64,000 nucleotides of DNA, from NCBI GenBank assembly GCA_910585245.1, contig CAJUCO010000002.1:131781-195780 (forward strand), written 5' to 3'. Numbering within the stretch: the first letter of the stretch is position 1; each line of letters opens with the position of its first letter. This stretch comes from an uncultured Oscillibacter sp. (GTDB lineage Bacteria > Bacillota > Clostridia > Oscillospirales > Oscillospiraceae). Both the position numbers and the translations under genes were made by a program. Below, piece after piece: positions 50,622-59,393 of the stretch. The notes under the pieces were generated by a model that saw nothing but the letters and a program-made list of their open reading frames with translations, made no database searches and was not told the origin of the DNA.

Positions 50622-50654
50622 TTGACTTTATACTTACTATATAGTTTACAGTAA
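50622..50654 (+). promoter_or_regulatory. Promoter with overlapping operator-like inverted repeats, purine operon
   Basis: TTGACT (50622-50627) is followed at 17 nt by a weak TTTACA (50645-50650). Overlapping it are the palindrome ACTATATAGT (50636-50645) and the inverted repeat TTACT (50634-50638) / AGTAA (50650-50654). A repressor, perhaps GntR-like, bound here would block RNA polymerase. The operon starts 53 nt downstream. Confidence 0.5.
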
Positions 50655-50706
50655 ATTTATGATGGTTCAAGGAAAATCACATGATTGGGAATGGAGGTAT
50701 TGCAGT

Positions 50707-52101
50707 ATGAGCCAAAGCGTTTTGATTCGAAATGCTCGGGCGATTGTCACCTGTGATCAGGAGGACCGCGTGTATTACGACGCGGACCTTTTGATCCAAG
50801 GGCCGAAGATCGTCAAAATTGGCCGGGATTTGAAGGACCAGGCGGACCAGGTGGTGGACGCCCATGACAAATTTGTCTACCCGGGTCTTGTCAACACCCA
50901 CCACCACTTCTTTCAGACCTTCGTGCGGAACCTGCGCACCATTGACTACCCCAACATGACGGTGCCGGAGTGGCTGGACAAAATCTACCGCATTTTTCAG
51001 GTGATCGACGGCGACGTCATCTTCTACTCCTCTCTGACGGCTATGGCGGATCTTCTCAAGCACGGCTGTACCTGTGCCTTTGACCACCAGTATTGCTTTA
51101 CCAAGGCCACCGGCACGACGCCTGTGGACCGGCAGATGGAGGCGGCGAAGCTCCTGGGCATTCGTTACCACGCGGGCCGCGGCGTCAACACCCTTCCCCG
51201 GGAAAAGGGCAGCACCATGCCGGAAAATATGCTGGAAACCACGGACGGTTTTTTGCGGGACTGTGAGCGGATTATCCGGCTCTATCATGACCCCGCGCCC
51301 TACTCCATGTCCCGGATCGTAATGGCGCCCTGCCAGCCGATGAACTGCTATAAGGAGACCTTTGTGGAGACGGTGGACTTTGCCCGGAAGCACGGCGTGC
51401 GGATGCACACGCATTTGGGCGAGGGAGAAAACGCCACCATGGTGGAGCGTTGGGGCAAGCGGACGCTGGACTGGTGCGGCGAGATCGGTTTCATTGGCCC
51501 GGACGTGTGGCTTGCCCATGCCTGGGAATTGACGCCGGAGGAGTACCGGACGCTGGGAAAAACCGGCACCGGCATCTCGCACTGCCCCACCCCGGCGATT
51601 CTGGGCGGGTTCCCCATCCTCCCCATGAGGCAGCTTCAAGAAGATGGCGTCTGTGTCAGCCTGGGCTGCGACGGCTCCGCCACCAACGACGGCTCCAGCC
51701 TTCTGGACGCTATGCGGACCGCCTGGATGATGCAGGCTTGGTTTTCCAAGGAGCGGGGAGGGTGCATTTCCCCCTATGATATGCTGAAAATTGCCACGGT
51801 CAACGGCGCGAAGACGCTGGGCCGGGAGGACCTGGGCTCTTTGGAGCCGGAGAAGGGCGCGGACCTTTTCATGGTGGACACGGGAGTTTTGGAGCTTGCC
51901 GGTACACTCCACGACCCCCGGAACCTTCTGGCCCGGGCGGCTGTGACCGGGCCGGTGGCGCTGACCATGGTGAACGGAAAGGTCGTTTTCAAAGACGGCG
52001 TTTTAACCGGCGTGGATGAGCGGGCCCTGGCGGAAGAGGGAGAAGCCGTCTGCACGCGGGTGCTGCGAGAGCCCTGCGAGGCCTTCCACGGACTGGATTG
52101 A
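50707..52101 (+). CDS. Amidohydrolase, 8-oxoguanine deaminase-like
   Basis: A 464-residue metal-dependent hydrolase of the ATZ/TrzN/SsnA branch. Metal ligands are seen in PGLVNTHHHFFQTF (HxH), MHTHLGEGEN (His), AHAWEL (His) and LGCDGSATNDGSS (Asp). The NTHHHFFQ and CDGSATND strings match 8-oxoguanine deaminases and related guanine-type deaminases more than chlorohydrolases. It should deaminate a purine base in the cytosol. The start is ATG 50707, 9 nt after GGAGG. It heads an operon with a BMP-type purine-nucleoside importer, which supports purine salvage; exact substrate is not proven. Confidence 0.85.
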   Translation: MSQSVLIRNARAIVTCDQEDRVYYDADLLIQGPKIVKIGRDLKDQADQVVDAHDKFVYPGLVNTHHHFFQTFVRNLRTIDYPNMTVPEWLDKIYRIFQVIDGDVIFYSSLTAMADLLKHGCTCAFDHQYCFTKATGTTPVDRQMEAAKLLGIRYHAGRGVNTLPREKGSTMPENMLETTDGFLRDCERIIRLYHDPAPYSMSRIVMAPCQPMNCYKETFVETVDFARKHGVRMHTHLGEGENATMVERWGKRTLDWCGEIGFIGPDVWLAHAWELTPEEYRTLGKTGTGISHCPTPAILGGFPILPMRQLQEDGVCVSLGCDGSATNDGSSLLDAMRTAWMMQAWFSKERGGCISPYDMLKIATVNGAKTLGREDLGSLEPEKGADLFMVDTGVLELAGTLHDPRNLLARAAVTGPVALTMVNGKVVFKDGVLTGVDERALAEEGEAVCTRVLREPCEAFHGLD

Positions 52102-52141
52102 ACATACAAGCAGACACCCGACACATATAAGGAGGATGATT

Positions 52142-53155
52142 ATGAAAAAGTATCTTGCTTGGTTCCTGGCGCTGGTGACGGCGCTGTCCCTGGCCGCCTG
52201 CGGCGGTAACTCCGGCGGTGGCAGCTCCGGTGGCGGCCAGTCCTCCGGCGGCGGGGAAAAGGGCCTTCAAGTGGCGTTGTGCCTCTCCGGCGCGGCCAAC
52301 GACCAGGGCTGGAACCAGACCGCCTACGAGGGCACGGTGAAAGCCTGCGAGAAATACGGTTGCACCCTGGCCTATTCCGAGAACCTGGGAACTGCCGATA
52401 TCGCCGCGGCGTTTGCCGACTACGCGGCCTCCGGCTATGATGTGATCATTGGCCACGGTTTTGAGTTTGGCGACCCGGCCCTGGAGGTGGCGGCCACCTA
52501 TCCGGATGTGAAGTTCATCTGCACCGAGGCTGACGCCTCGGCGGACAATGTGGCCTCCTTTGTGATGGCCTGCGAACAGACCGCCTATGTGGAGGGGATT
52601 ATCGCCGCGAATATGTCCAAGTCCGGCAAAATCGGCGGTATTGGCCCCATCCAGGGGGACTCCCTGGTGAAGATCATCAACGGATTTGAGGACGGAGCCC
52701 GCTCCGTCAACCCCGATATTGAGGTGCAAACGGCCTGGATCAACTCCTTTACCGACACCCAGCTTGCCCAGGAAGCGGCCTCCGCCATGATTGACAGCGG
52801 GGTGGACGTGATCAAACACTGCGCCAACGCCTGCGGAAATGGCGCCATGGGCGCGGCGGTGGAGGCAGGCATCTGGTGCCAGGGCGACTCCTATGACCAG
52901 AGCTCTTTGGCGCCGGACAACATCCTGGATTCCGCGCTTTATAACCTGGATGTGGTGTTGGATATCGCGCTGACCTCGGTGGTGGACGGCTCCTTCCGGG
53001 GAGAGGTTTACAACCTGGGAATGTCCGACGGGGCCGTGGCCCTGCTTCTCAGCGACAACATCCCCGACGATGTGCGGCAGACCGCCCAGACGGCGATGGA
53101 CCAGATCGTCTCCGGCGAGTTGCAGGTTGTGCGGGATTATACCGTTAGAAACTGA
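52142..53155 (+). CDS. BMP family (PnrA-like) substrate-binding lipoprotein
   Basis: A 337-residue lipoprotein. The signal MKKYLAWFLALVTALSLAAC ends at lipobox Cys20, then a Gly/Ser linker. The BMP fold shows LQVALCLSGAANDQGWNQTAYEG, AFADYAASGYDVIIGHGFEFGDPALEVAATYPDVKFICTEA, EGIIAANMSKSGKIGGIGPIQGD and NACGNGAMGAAVEAGIW. PnrA and relatives bind purine nucleosides. The start is ATG 52142, 6 nt after AAGGAGG; an in-frame ATG directly after that site is too close. It delivers ligand to the permeases at 54.8-56.8 kb. Confidence 0.92.
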   Translation: MKKYLAWFLALVTALSLAACGGNSGGGSSGGGQSSGGGEKGLQVALCLSGAANDQGWNQTAYEGTVKACEKYGCTLAYSENLGTADIAAAFADYAASGYDVIIGHGFEFGDPALEVAATYPDVKFICTEADASADNVASFVMACEQTAYVEGIIAANMSKSGKIGGIGPIQGDSLVKIINGFEDGARSVNPDIEVQTAWINSFTDTQLAQEAASAMIDSGVDVIKHCANACGNGAMGAAVEAGIWCQGDSYDQSSLAPDNILDSALYNLDVVLDIALTSVVDGSFRGEVYNLGMSDGAVALLLSDNIPDDVRQTAQTAMDQIVSGELQVVRDYTVRN

Positions 53156-53257
53156 GTCAGGACCCAGGGAATACCGACCGGACGAGCATCTCGCCGGCCG
53201 GTATTCCGGCATCGTGGGGCGGCCGCTGCGCCGGATCGCCCGGATAGGAGGACAGAT

Positions 53258-54787
53258 ATGCCCCTGCTTGAGATGAGGAACATCTGCAAAGCCTTTTCCG
53301 GCGTCTATGCCAACGAAAACATCAGCCTGTGTGTAAACAAGGGAGAGATCCACGCGCTGCTGGGGGAAAACGGCGCGGGGAAAACCACGCTGGTCAACAT
53401 TCTCTTTGGCCTCTATACCGCCGACAGCGGCGAGATTTTGTGGAAGGGGAAGCCCGCCGCTTTCCACTCCCCCAAGGAGGCGATTGCCGCCGGAGTGGGC
53501 ATGGTCCAGCAGCATTTCTCCCTGGTGCGGCGGATGACGGTGCTGGACAATGTGATTTTGAACCTGCGGGACAACCGCTTCTTTCTGGACCGGCGGGCTG
53601 CGGAGCAGAAGCTGTCCGCCCTGGCGGAGACCTACGGTTTGACGGTCAATCCCAGGGCCCGCGTCTGTGATTTGTCCGTGGGGGAGCAGCAGCGGGTGGA
53701 GATTTTAAAGGCGCTCTACCGGGATGTGGAGCTGTTGATTTTGGACGAGCCCACCGGCGTGCTCACCCCCCAGGAGACGGAGCAGTTTTTCCAGGTGCTG
53801 CGCAGCTTGAAACAGGAGGGGTATGGTATCATTATCATCACCCACCGAATGAGCGAGATCATGGCCATCAGCGACCGGGTGACCATTTTGCGGGGCGGGC
53901 GCCAGGTGGCGGAGCTGGAGACCGGACAGACGACCCCGGAAGAGCTCTCCCGTCATATGATTGGCCGGGAGCTGCACGCCGCCGCCTCCACACCCCGGCC
54001 CGGAGGGGAAGAGGCGGATATGCTGTCCCTGGAGGACATCCGCCTGGACCGCCCCCGCCGGGGGCATCCCCTCCACGGCGTGGATCTCCACATCCGCAAG
54101 GGGGAAATTGTCGGCGTGGCCGGTGTGGAGGGCAACGGCCAAAAGGAACTGGCTGAGGTCATCACCGGCATTCAAAAACCCTCCGGAGGCTCTGTGCTGT
54201 TGGAGGGGCGGGATGTGACCCGCTCCGGCGTCCGGCGGCGGTATGAGGAGGGGATTGTCTATATCTCCGACGACCGCCATAACGACAGTCTGGTGCTGGG
54301 CATGACCATTACGGAAAATCTGGCGCTGCGGGAGTATTTCCGCCCGCCGTACTCCCGGCATATCCTGATGAACCGGGGGGCCATGGAGAAAAGCGCCCGG
54401 GAGAAGATGGAGGACTATCAGGTGCGGGCCTCAGGAAGCTCCGGGGCGGCCACGGACGTGAAGCTCCTCTCCGGCGGCAACCAGCAGAAATTGATTGTGG
54501 CCCGGGAGCTGGTGGACCACGCCAAGCTCATCGTGGCCAGCCAGCCCACCCGGGGGCTGGACATCGGCGCCACGGAATTTGTCCGGGAGCAGCTTCTATC
54601 TCAGCGGAACAAGGGCAAGAGCGTGCTGCTTATCTCGGCGGACCTGGAGGAGATTCTGGCGGTCAGTGACCGGATCGCCGTGCTGTTTGCCGGGCGGATT
54701 GTGGGAGTTTTGGACCGGAGTGAGGCCACTGCCCAGCGGATCGGTTTGCTGATGGGCGGTATTGCAGAAGAGGAGGTGCCGTCATGA
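53258..54787 (+). CDS. BMP-type nucleoside ABC transporter, tandem ATPase
   Basis: A 509-residue tandem ATPase of the NupO/YufO group. NBD1: GENGAGKTT, VQQHFSLVRRMTV, LSVGEQQRVEILKAL, LILDEPTGVLTPQE, ITHRMSEIM. NBD2: GVEGNGQKE in place of Walker A, LSGGNQQKLIVAREL and LIVASQPTRGLDIGA, where Gln replaces the catalytic Glu. The second site is degenerate in the whole family, so this is expected. The start ATG 53258 lies behind TAGGAGG. The stop overlaps the first permease (ATGA). Confidence 0.93.
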   Translation: MPLLEMRNICKAFSGVYANENISLCVNKGEIHALLGENGAGKTTLVNILFGLYTADSGEILWKGKPAAFHSPKEAIAAGVGMVQQHFSLVRRMTVLDNVILNLRDNRFFLDRRAAEQKLSALAETYGLTVNPRARVCDLSVGEQQRVEILKALYRDVELLILDEPTGVLTPQETEQFFQVLRSLKQEGYGIIIITHRMSEIMAISDRVTILRGGRQVAELETGQTTPEELSRHMIGRELHAAASTPRPGGEEADMLSLEDIRLDRPRRGHPLHGVDLHIRKGEIVGVAGVEGNGQKELAEVITGIQKPSGGSVLLEGRDVTRSGVRRRYEEGIVYISDDRHNDSLVLGMTITENLALREYFRPPYSRHILMNRGAMEKSAREKMEDYQVRASGSSGAATDVKLLSGGNQQKLIVARELVDHAKLIVASQPTRGLDIGATEFVREQLLSQRNKGKSVLLISADLEEILAVSDRIAVLFAGRIVGVLDRSEATAQRIGLLMGGIAEEEVPS

Positions 54788-55842
54788 CGTTTGCCAATCG
54801 CCGGGGACAGGCCCTGCGGGAAGCGGCGGTGATTTTGCTGTTGACCGTCGCCGTGGGGGCGCTGCTGATTTTGCTTTGCGGGGCCAACCCCCTGACGGCC
54901 TTCGGCCTGTTTTTCCAGGGCATCTTTCGCAACGCCTCCAGCTTCGCGGAGATCTTTGTCAAGGGATGCCCCCTGATTTTGACGGGGCTAGGGTGCGCGG
55001 TGGCTTTCTGCACGGGCTTTTTCAACATCGGAGCCGAGGGGCAGTTTTACATGGGGGCCATGGCTTCCACCGTGGCGGCGCTGTATCTACCGGCGGCTTT
55101 ACCGGGAGGAGTGCGAATTTGCCTGTGCCTTGTGGCGGGTTTTCTGGCGGGCGGGCTGTGGGCCCTCATCGCGGCGGTGCTAAAGGCAAAGTGCAACATC
55201 TCGGAGATCATCGTAACCATCATGCTGAACTATATCGCCATCAACTTTCTGGGCTATGCGGTCCGCTCCTTCCTGATGGACCCAGAGGGCAACGTGCCCC
55301 AGTCGTCAAAGATCGGCGAGGCGATGCAGCTTAAAAGCCTGATTCCCTCCACCCGCTTCCACAGCGGCATTCTCATTGCCGTTTTCTGCGTGCTGGCGGT
55401 GTGGTTTTTGATGGAGAAGACGACGGTGGGCTATGAGCTCAAGGCGGTGGGCCTGAATCCCCGAGCCGCAGCGTGCAACGGCGTTTCCGTGATGAAAAAC
55501 ATCATCCTCTCCGCCTTTCTCAGCGGCGGGCTGTCGGCGGTGGCCGGCGGTATCGAGGTGCTGGCCATTCAGAAAAAGCTGCTGGAGGGGATCTCCGCCG
55601 ACTGCGGCTACACCGCGGTGCTGGTGGCCCTGGTGGCGTTTAACAAGCCCCCGGCGGTGCTGGCCGCTGCGCTTCTTTACGCGGCGGTGCAGGTGGGCGC
55701 CGGGTCCATGCAGCGGCAGCTGGGCGTGCCCGCCGCCATTGTCAACATTTTGATCGGCGTAGTAGTGGTGCTGATTCTCGGCAAGGAGCTGTTGCGGTGG
55801 AGAAGGCCGGTGGCGAAAACCGGCAGAGGGGAGGGCGCGTAA
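54784..55842 (+). CDS. BMP-type nucleoside ABC transporter, permease 1
   Basis: A 352-residue membrane subunit with about nine to ten helices of the YufP/NupP type: AVILLLTVAVGALLILLCGANPLTAFGLFFQG, PLILTGLGCAVAFCTGFFNIGAEGQFYMGAM, ISEIIVTIMLNYIAINFLGYAV and ELKAVGLNPRAAACNGVSVMKNIILSAFLSGGLSAVAGGIEVL. FNIGAEGQ is the family fingerprint. It overlaps the ATPase by 4 nt and the second permease by 1 nt (TAATG). Confidence 0.93.
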   Translation: MTFANRRGQALREAAVILLLTVAVGALLILLCGANPLTAFGLFFQGIFRNASSFAEIFVKGCPLILTGLGCAVAFCTGFFNIGAEGQFYMGAMASTVAALYLPAALPGGVRICLCLVAGFLAGGLWALIAAVLKAKCNISEIIVTIMLNYIAINFLGYAVRSFLMDPEGNVPQSSKIGEAMQLKSLIPSTRFHSGILIAVFCVLAVWFLMEKTTVGYELKAVGLNPRAAACNGVSVMKNIILSAFLSGGLSAVAGGIEVLAIQKKLLEGISADCGYTAVLVALVAFNKPPAVLAAALLYAAVQVGAGSMQRQLGVPAAIVNILIGVVVVLILGKELLRWRRPVAKTGRGEGA

Positions 55843-56783
55843 TGCTGGACACGATCTTAACAGTGAGCTTCCTGGCGGCCTTCCTTTCCGCCGCCGTCCG
55901 TCTGGCGGTGCCGCTGATCTACGCGGGCCTTGGCGAGATTATCGCGGAGAAATCCGGCGTTTTGAACATCGGTATGGAGGGAGTGATGCTCAGCGGGGCC
56001 TTCTTCTCCTTCGCCGGCGCTTGGCTTTCCGGGAGTCTTCTGGTGGGGCTTTTGTGCGGAATGCTGGGAGGGATGGCGGTCAGTATGCTCCACGGGCTGC
56101 TCTCCATTCGCCTTGCCAAGGACCAGTCTGTCAGCGGTTTGGCGCTGAATATGCTGATGCTGGGCGTCACCAGTTTCCTCTTCAAGCTTCTCTCCTCCGG
56201 GCAGAGCTACCAGCAGATTGAGACCATGTCCACGGTCCCGCTGCCTCTGCTCTCTCAGATTCCGCTGATTGGCGACGCCTTTTTTAACCGGGATCTCTTG
56301 ACCTATCTTTTGTATATCCTGGTAATCCTCACGTACTTTTTCTACCGCTATACCAATGCCGGACTCTCCCTGGCTGCGGTGGGTGAGCATCCAAGGGCGG
56401 CAGAGTCCGCGGGCGTCAACGTCCATCGCTGCCAGTGGATCTCCATGGCGGTCAACGGTCTTCTGGGTGGCGTTGGCGGCGCGTACCTGGTGCTGGTGCA
56501 GTTGGGTGTGTTTACGGAGAACATGATTTCCGGACGGGGGTACATCGCGCTGGCCACGGTTATACTGGGGCGCTATACGCCCTTTGGGATGTTTGGAGCG
56601 GCGCTGCTCTTTGGAACGGCCAACGCTTTGCAAATCCGGCTCCAGACCATCGGCGTCTCCGTCTCTCCGTTTCTTCTGGCCATGTTACCCTATCTGATCA
56701 CGCTTTTGGCCATGCTGGGCACTGTGGGCAAGGACAACCGGCCGGAGTCCCTGAGCAAGGCGTATATCAAGGGCTCCCGGTAA
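55842..56783 (+). CDS. BMP-type nucleoside ABC transporter, permease 2
   Basis: A 313-residue membrane subunit with about eight to nine helices of the YufQ/NupQ type: AVPLIYAGLGEIIAEKSGVLNIGMEGVMLSGAFFSF (LNIGxEGxM fingerprint), KDQSVSGLALNMLMLGVTSFLF, LAAVGEHPRAAESAGVNVHRCQWI and GRGYIALATVILGRYTPFGMFGAALLFG. The ATG overlaps the TAA of permease 1, ensuring equal synthesis of the heterodimer. It is the last gene of the five-gene operon. Confidence 0.93.
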   Translation: MLDTILTVSFLAAFLSAAVRLAVPLIYAGLGEIIAEKSGVLNIGMEGVMLSGAFFSFAGAWLSGSLLVGLLCGMLGGMAVSMLHGLLSIRLAKDQSVSGLALNMLMLGVTSFLFKLLSSGQSYQQIETMSTVPLPLLSQIPLIGDAFFNRDLLTYLLYILVILTYFFYRYTNAGLSLAAVGEHPRAAESAGVNVHRCQWISMAVNGLLGGVGGAYLVLVQLGVFTENMISGRGYIALATVILGRYTPFGMFGAALLFGTANALQIRLQTIGVSVSPFLLAMLPYLITLLAMLGTVGKDNRPESLSKAYIKGSR

Positions 56784-56831
56784 AAAAGACCCCTCTTTGA
56801 AAGAGGAAGAACCTGTGTTCCCCGGCGCTGT

Positions 56832-56897
56832 AAGAGGAAAAAGCAACCCCCGGCCTAGCCGGGGGTAAAAAATAGCTTATGGCGGGAAGTAAAGTGG
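56832..56897 (-). repeat. 66-nt dispersed hairpin element, copy 2
   Basis: Second copy of the element at 36906-36971. The hairpin is CCCCCGGC-CTA-GCCGGGGG, followed by the same GTAAAAAATAGCTT block and GGCGGGAAGTAAAGTGG. On the minus strand a run TTGCTTTTTCC follows the stem, a good terminator for the SGNH hydrolase gene that ends 42 nt away. Like copy 1 it lies between convergent genes. Confidence 0.7.
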
Positions 56898-56938
56898 AAA
56901 AACTCCCCATTCAGGGAAGGGCCGATGGATGCCTGCCC

Positions 56939-57814
56939 TTAAGCCCTCTCCCGGGCGGCGGCGATGGCCTCGTCCTCCAGGCTGTGGGTCCGCAAGTAGT
57001 TCAACCAGATTTTGCACCCGGCGGGGTTGAGGTGGATGCCGTCGAAATTCAGCTCCTTTGGCAAAAGGCCGTCTTCCCCGGCGAGACCGGCGGCCACATC
57101 CAGAAAATAGCAGGCTTTTTCCTCCGCCAGGGTCCGGATGACCTGGTTGTATTCCGCTATACGCTGATTGTTGACATAGGTCTTTTTGGCCTCCTGTTTG
57201 GCGCTGACAGGGGGAATGGACTGGAGGACGATCTTGGCCTCCGGGTGGTCCTCCCGGACCCGGTCAATGAGCTTGGCGTACTGGTCATGGAAGGTCTTGG
57301 TTTTGGTCCAACCCAATTCGTTGATGCCCAGCATGATGTAAATCTTGTCACAGTCCTGGGCCGCCACCGCGTCCAACAGGGGGACTTTTTCGCCGCTTTC
57401 GGTCTGGAAATTCTCCTTGGAGAACACGGACTCCACCGTGGCTCCCACGGCGGTGAAAAAGTGCCCGGTTTTCAGGCCGCTGTAAAGGAAGAGCCCCTCC
57501 GTCCGGGAGTCCCCCAGGAAGACGGCGCCGTCGAAATATGTATCTTCCACTGCCTCCGTCTCCGGTACCGGGCAGGGAGGAAACGCCGCCTCAGCGGCGG
57601 CCTCCGGCGGGGCCTTGGCCCTGGTTCCCGTCTCTGTTCCGATTTTCCTGGCGGCGGGAACCGCCTTGTATGTGACCGGCTCCGCCGCTTCCGCCAGCGG
57701 AGAGCTCACCGCCATGCCGCCGGAGGCGCCGGTGGTCAACAGCAGCGCCGCTGCCGCCAGGGCCGCCACAACGCCGGGCCGGCGTCTCCGGACGCTCTCC
57801 CGTTTTCCCTTCAT
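56939..57814 (-). CDS. Exported SGNH/GDSL hydrolase
   Basis: A 291-residue protein with a basic start (MKGKRESVRRRR) and one hydrophobic segment (about 14-34), likely a membrane anchor or signal. An Ala/Pro/Glu linker leads to the SGNH fold: VFLGDSRTEGLFLYSG (Ser block I), VGATVESV (Gly block II), YIMLGINELGW (Asn block III) and FDGIHLNPAGC (Asp/His block V). Probably an esterase acting on the cell envelope, for example O-acetyl removal; the substrate is not known. A TATAAT-like box lies at 57876-57881 but its -35 is unclear. Confidence 0.88.
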   Translation of the reverse strand: MKGKRESVRRRRPGVVAALAAAALLLTTGASGGMAVSSPLAEAAEPVTYKAVPAARKIGTETGTRAKAPPEAAAEAAFPPCPVPETEAVEDTYFDGAVFLGDSRTEGLFLYSGLKTGHFFTAVGATVESVFSKENFQTESGEKVPLLDAVAAQDCDKIYIMLGINELGWTKTKTFHDQYAKLIDRVREDHPEAKIVLQSIPPVSAKQEAKKTYVNNQRIAEYNQVIRTLAEEKACYFLDVAAGLAGEDGLLPKELNFDGIHLNPAGCKIWLNYLRTHSLEDEAIAAARERA

Positions 57815-57994
57815 AGCCTGATCCCTTCCTCATCTACCGTCCTCCCGCCCCTGGGCGGGAAATCCTCTCTACTTTATTATACGCGAAAAGCCCCGAAAAA
57901 AGTCGAAACAATTTGTTAAAATTTTAGGGGCCGTTTGTCTCCGCCCTTTCCGGCGTATCCAGTCTATGCGGCCGCCTTGGCCGTGATGCCCGCC

Positions 57995-58906
57995 TCAGTC
58001 CCGGAGGCTTTCCGGGTATTCTCCTCTCTCGTGGAGCTGTTTCAGGGCCTGGGCCACGGCCTGCCGGTCCTGGCGGTAGGTCATGCCGAACCACTGCCCG
58101 GAGGAGGGGAGGACAAAGACCTTCAGCCCCCCCTCCCGGATCTGCCGGTCCACCATCTCCGGCAGCAGCCGCTCGGCCCGGGCGTCGTCCCCAGCGGAGC
58201 GGAGGAAATTCTGGAAATCCTGCCGGAGGAGGGGGAAAATGGAGGGCGCAAAGCCCCAGAAATTCATGGACACCACCGCGTCGGGGTCCAGGGGCCGGTC
58301 CGCGCCCAAATCCCGCAAGGTCCCATCCGGATAGAGTTGGATGTTTCGGGTTTCCTGAACGCTGTCCAGGAAGCCCTCCCGCCGGATGCAGATTCCCCGG
58401 GTGACCGTGCCGTGCAGGCTGGCGGTGTTTTTCAGAAGATAGCCCACCATGGCCGCGTGGCCCTCCTTCGGGAGGCGGCGAAGGGTTTGAGCCATGGTTT
58501 GGTAGGCGTCCAAGCCGTAAAAATCGTCGGCGTTGATGACGCAGCAGGGCTCGCGAACCACGTCCGCGGCGCAGAGCAGGGCGTGGACCGTGCCAAAAGG
58601 CCGGGTACGTCCCTCCGGAATGGGGTAAAAATCCGGGATGGAGGAGAAGTCCTGGAAGACATATTCCACCTCCACGGGACTGCCGTCCAAAGCGGTCCGG
58701 CGGGTGAGATAACCGCAAAGACGCTCCATCATCTCCCGCATCTCCGGCTTGATGATGAAGACGATCTTGCCAAAGCCCGCCCGGAGGGCGTCGTGGATGG
58801 AGTACTCCATCAAGATTTCCCCGTGGGGGCCCAACCCGTCCACTTGTTTATTTCCGCCGTAGCGGGACCCCAGGCCCGCCGCCATGATGACCAGAGAGAG
58901 TTTCAT
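57995..58906 (-). CDS. Sugar nucleotidyltransferase-like protein
   Basis: A 303-residue protein with the nucleotidyltransferase fold: MKLSLVIMAAGLGSRYGGNKQVDGLGPHGEILMEYSIHDAL (AAGxGSR-GG..K loop for NTP), GTVHALLCAADVV, CCVINADDFYGLDAYQTM (metal Asp), VSMNFWGFAPSIF and VLPSSGQWFGMTYRQD. It would transfer a nucleotidyl group to a sugar phosphate. Adjacent genes do not reveal the sugar. The start is ATG 58906 after AGGAGATC. Confidence 0.87.
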   Translation of the reverse strand: MKLSLVIMAAGLGSRYGGNKQVDGLGPHGEILMEYSIHDALRAGFGKIVFIIKPEMREMMERLCGYLTRRTALDGSPVEVEYVFQDFSSIPDFYPIPEGRTRPFGTVHALLCAADVVREPCCVINADDFYGLDAYQTMAQTLRRLPKEGHAAMVGYLLKNTASLHGTVTRGICIRREGFLDSVQETRNIQLYPDGTLRDLGADRPLDPDAVVSMNFWGFAPSIFPLLRQDFQNFLRSAGDDARAERLLPEMVDRQIREGGLKVFVLPSSGQWFGMTYRQDRQAVAQALKQLHERGEYPESLRD

Positions 58907-58961
58907 GCCATGATCTCCTGTCTTTTTTCCGGACGGGTTCGCCCGGGATTGTCCTTGACCT

Positions 58962-59393
58962 CTATGTTACCCCGCTTCCGGCATTTTTGCAAGGGTCCTT
59001 TCCACTTTTTGCGCAGCGAAAACGCCGGGCCTCCGCCGTCCAGGTCCAGAGCTCCCGGTCAAAGTCCGCCGGGTCCTCCGGCAGAATCAGGTGGTTGGTA
59101 AACCGGCCCGGATAGGCCTCCACCGCCAGAAGGAGGGACTCCGCCTCCAGAGGCCGGGGGAGGAAGAGGGACAGCAGCGCCCCCGGAGTAGCCCTGCCCT
59201 TGACGCGCGTTTCCGGCGCGGTGAGGGCGCAGTAGGGCCGGGGGTCCCGGAGGCCCACCTGGGACTTTTGGGTGACGATTTCCGTGTCCGGCCAGCGCTC
59301 CAGTGCCCCCGCCAAAAAGGCCCGGACCGAGGGAAGAGCCGCCGGTTTCCTGGCGAAAAACGCCTCCGCCAGACGCAGCGCCTCCAGGTCCAT
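58962..59393 (-). CDS. Small protein of the DUF5655-like type
   Basis: A 143-residue protein (MDLEALRLAEAFFARKPAALPSVRAFLAGALERWPDTEIVTQKSQVGLRDPRPYCAL..) with a basic tail after WTWTAEARRFRC. QKSQVGLRDPRPYCAL and PGRFTNHLILPEDPADFDRELWTWTAEA recall DUF5655/DUF1801-like small proteins; function is unknown. The ATG shares one base with the stop of the pantothenate kinase gene (TGATG), so translation is coupled. Confidence 0.65.
   Translation of the reverse strand: MDLEALRLAEAFFARKPAALPSVRAFLAGALERWPDTEIVTQKSQVGLRDPRPYCALTAPETRVKGRATPGALLSLFLPRPLEAESLLLAVEAYPGRFTNHLILPEDPADFDRELWTWTAEARRFRCAKSGKDPCKNAGSGVT

Noticed and set aside
50348..50706. Purine riboswitch before the purine operon
   Set aside because: The conserved loop and junction sequences are absent; only an inverted repeat over the promoter is seen.
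53258..54787. NBD2 of the BMP-type ATPase as a second abnormal ABC protein (Gln for Glu, no Walker A Lys)
   Set aside because: This degeneracy is normal for the NupO/YufO family; NBD1 is intact, so it is not comparable to the protein at 41.9 kb.
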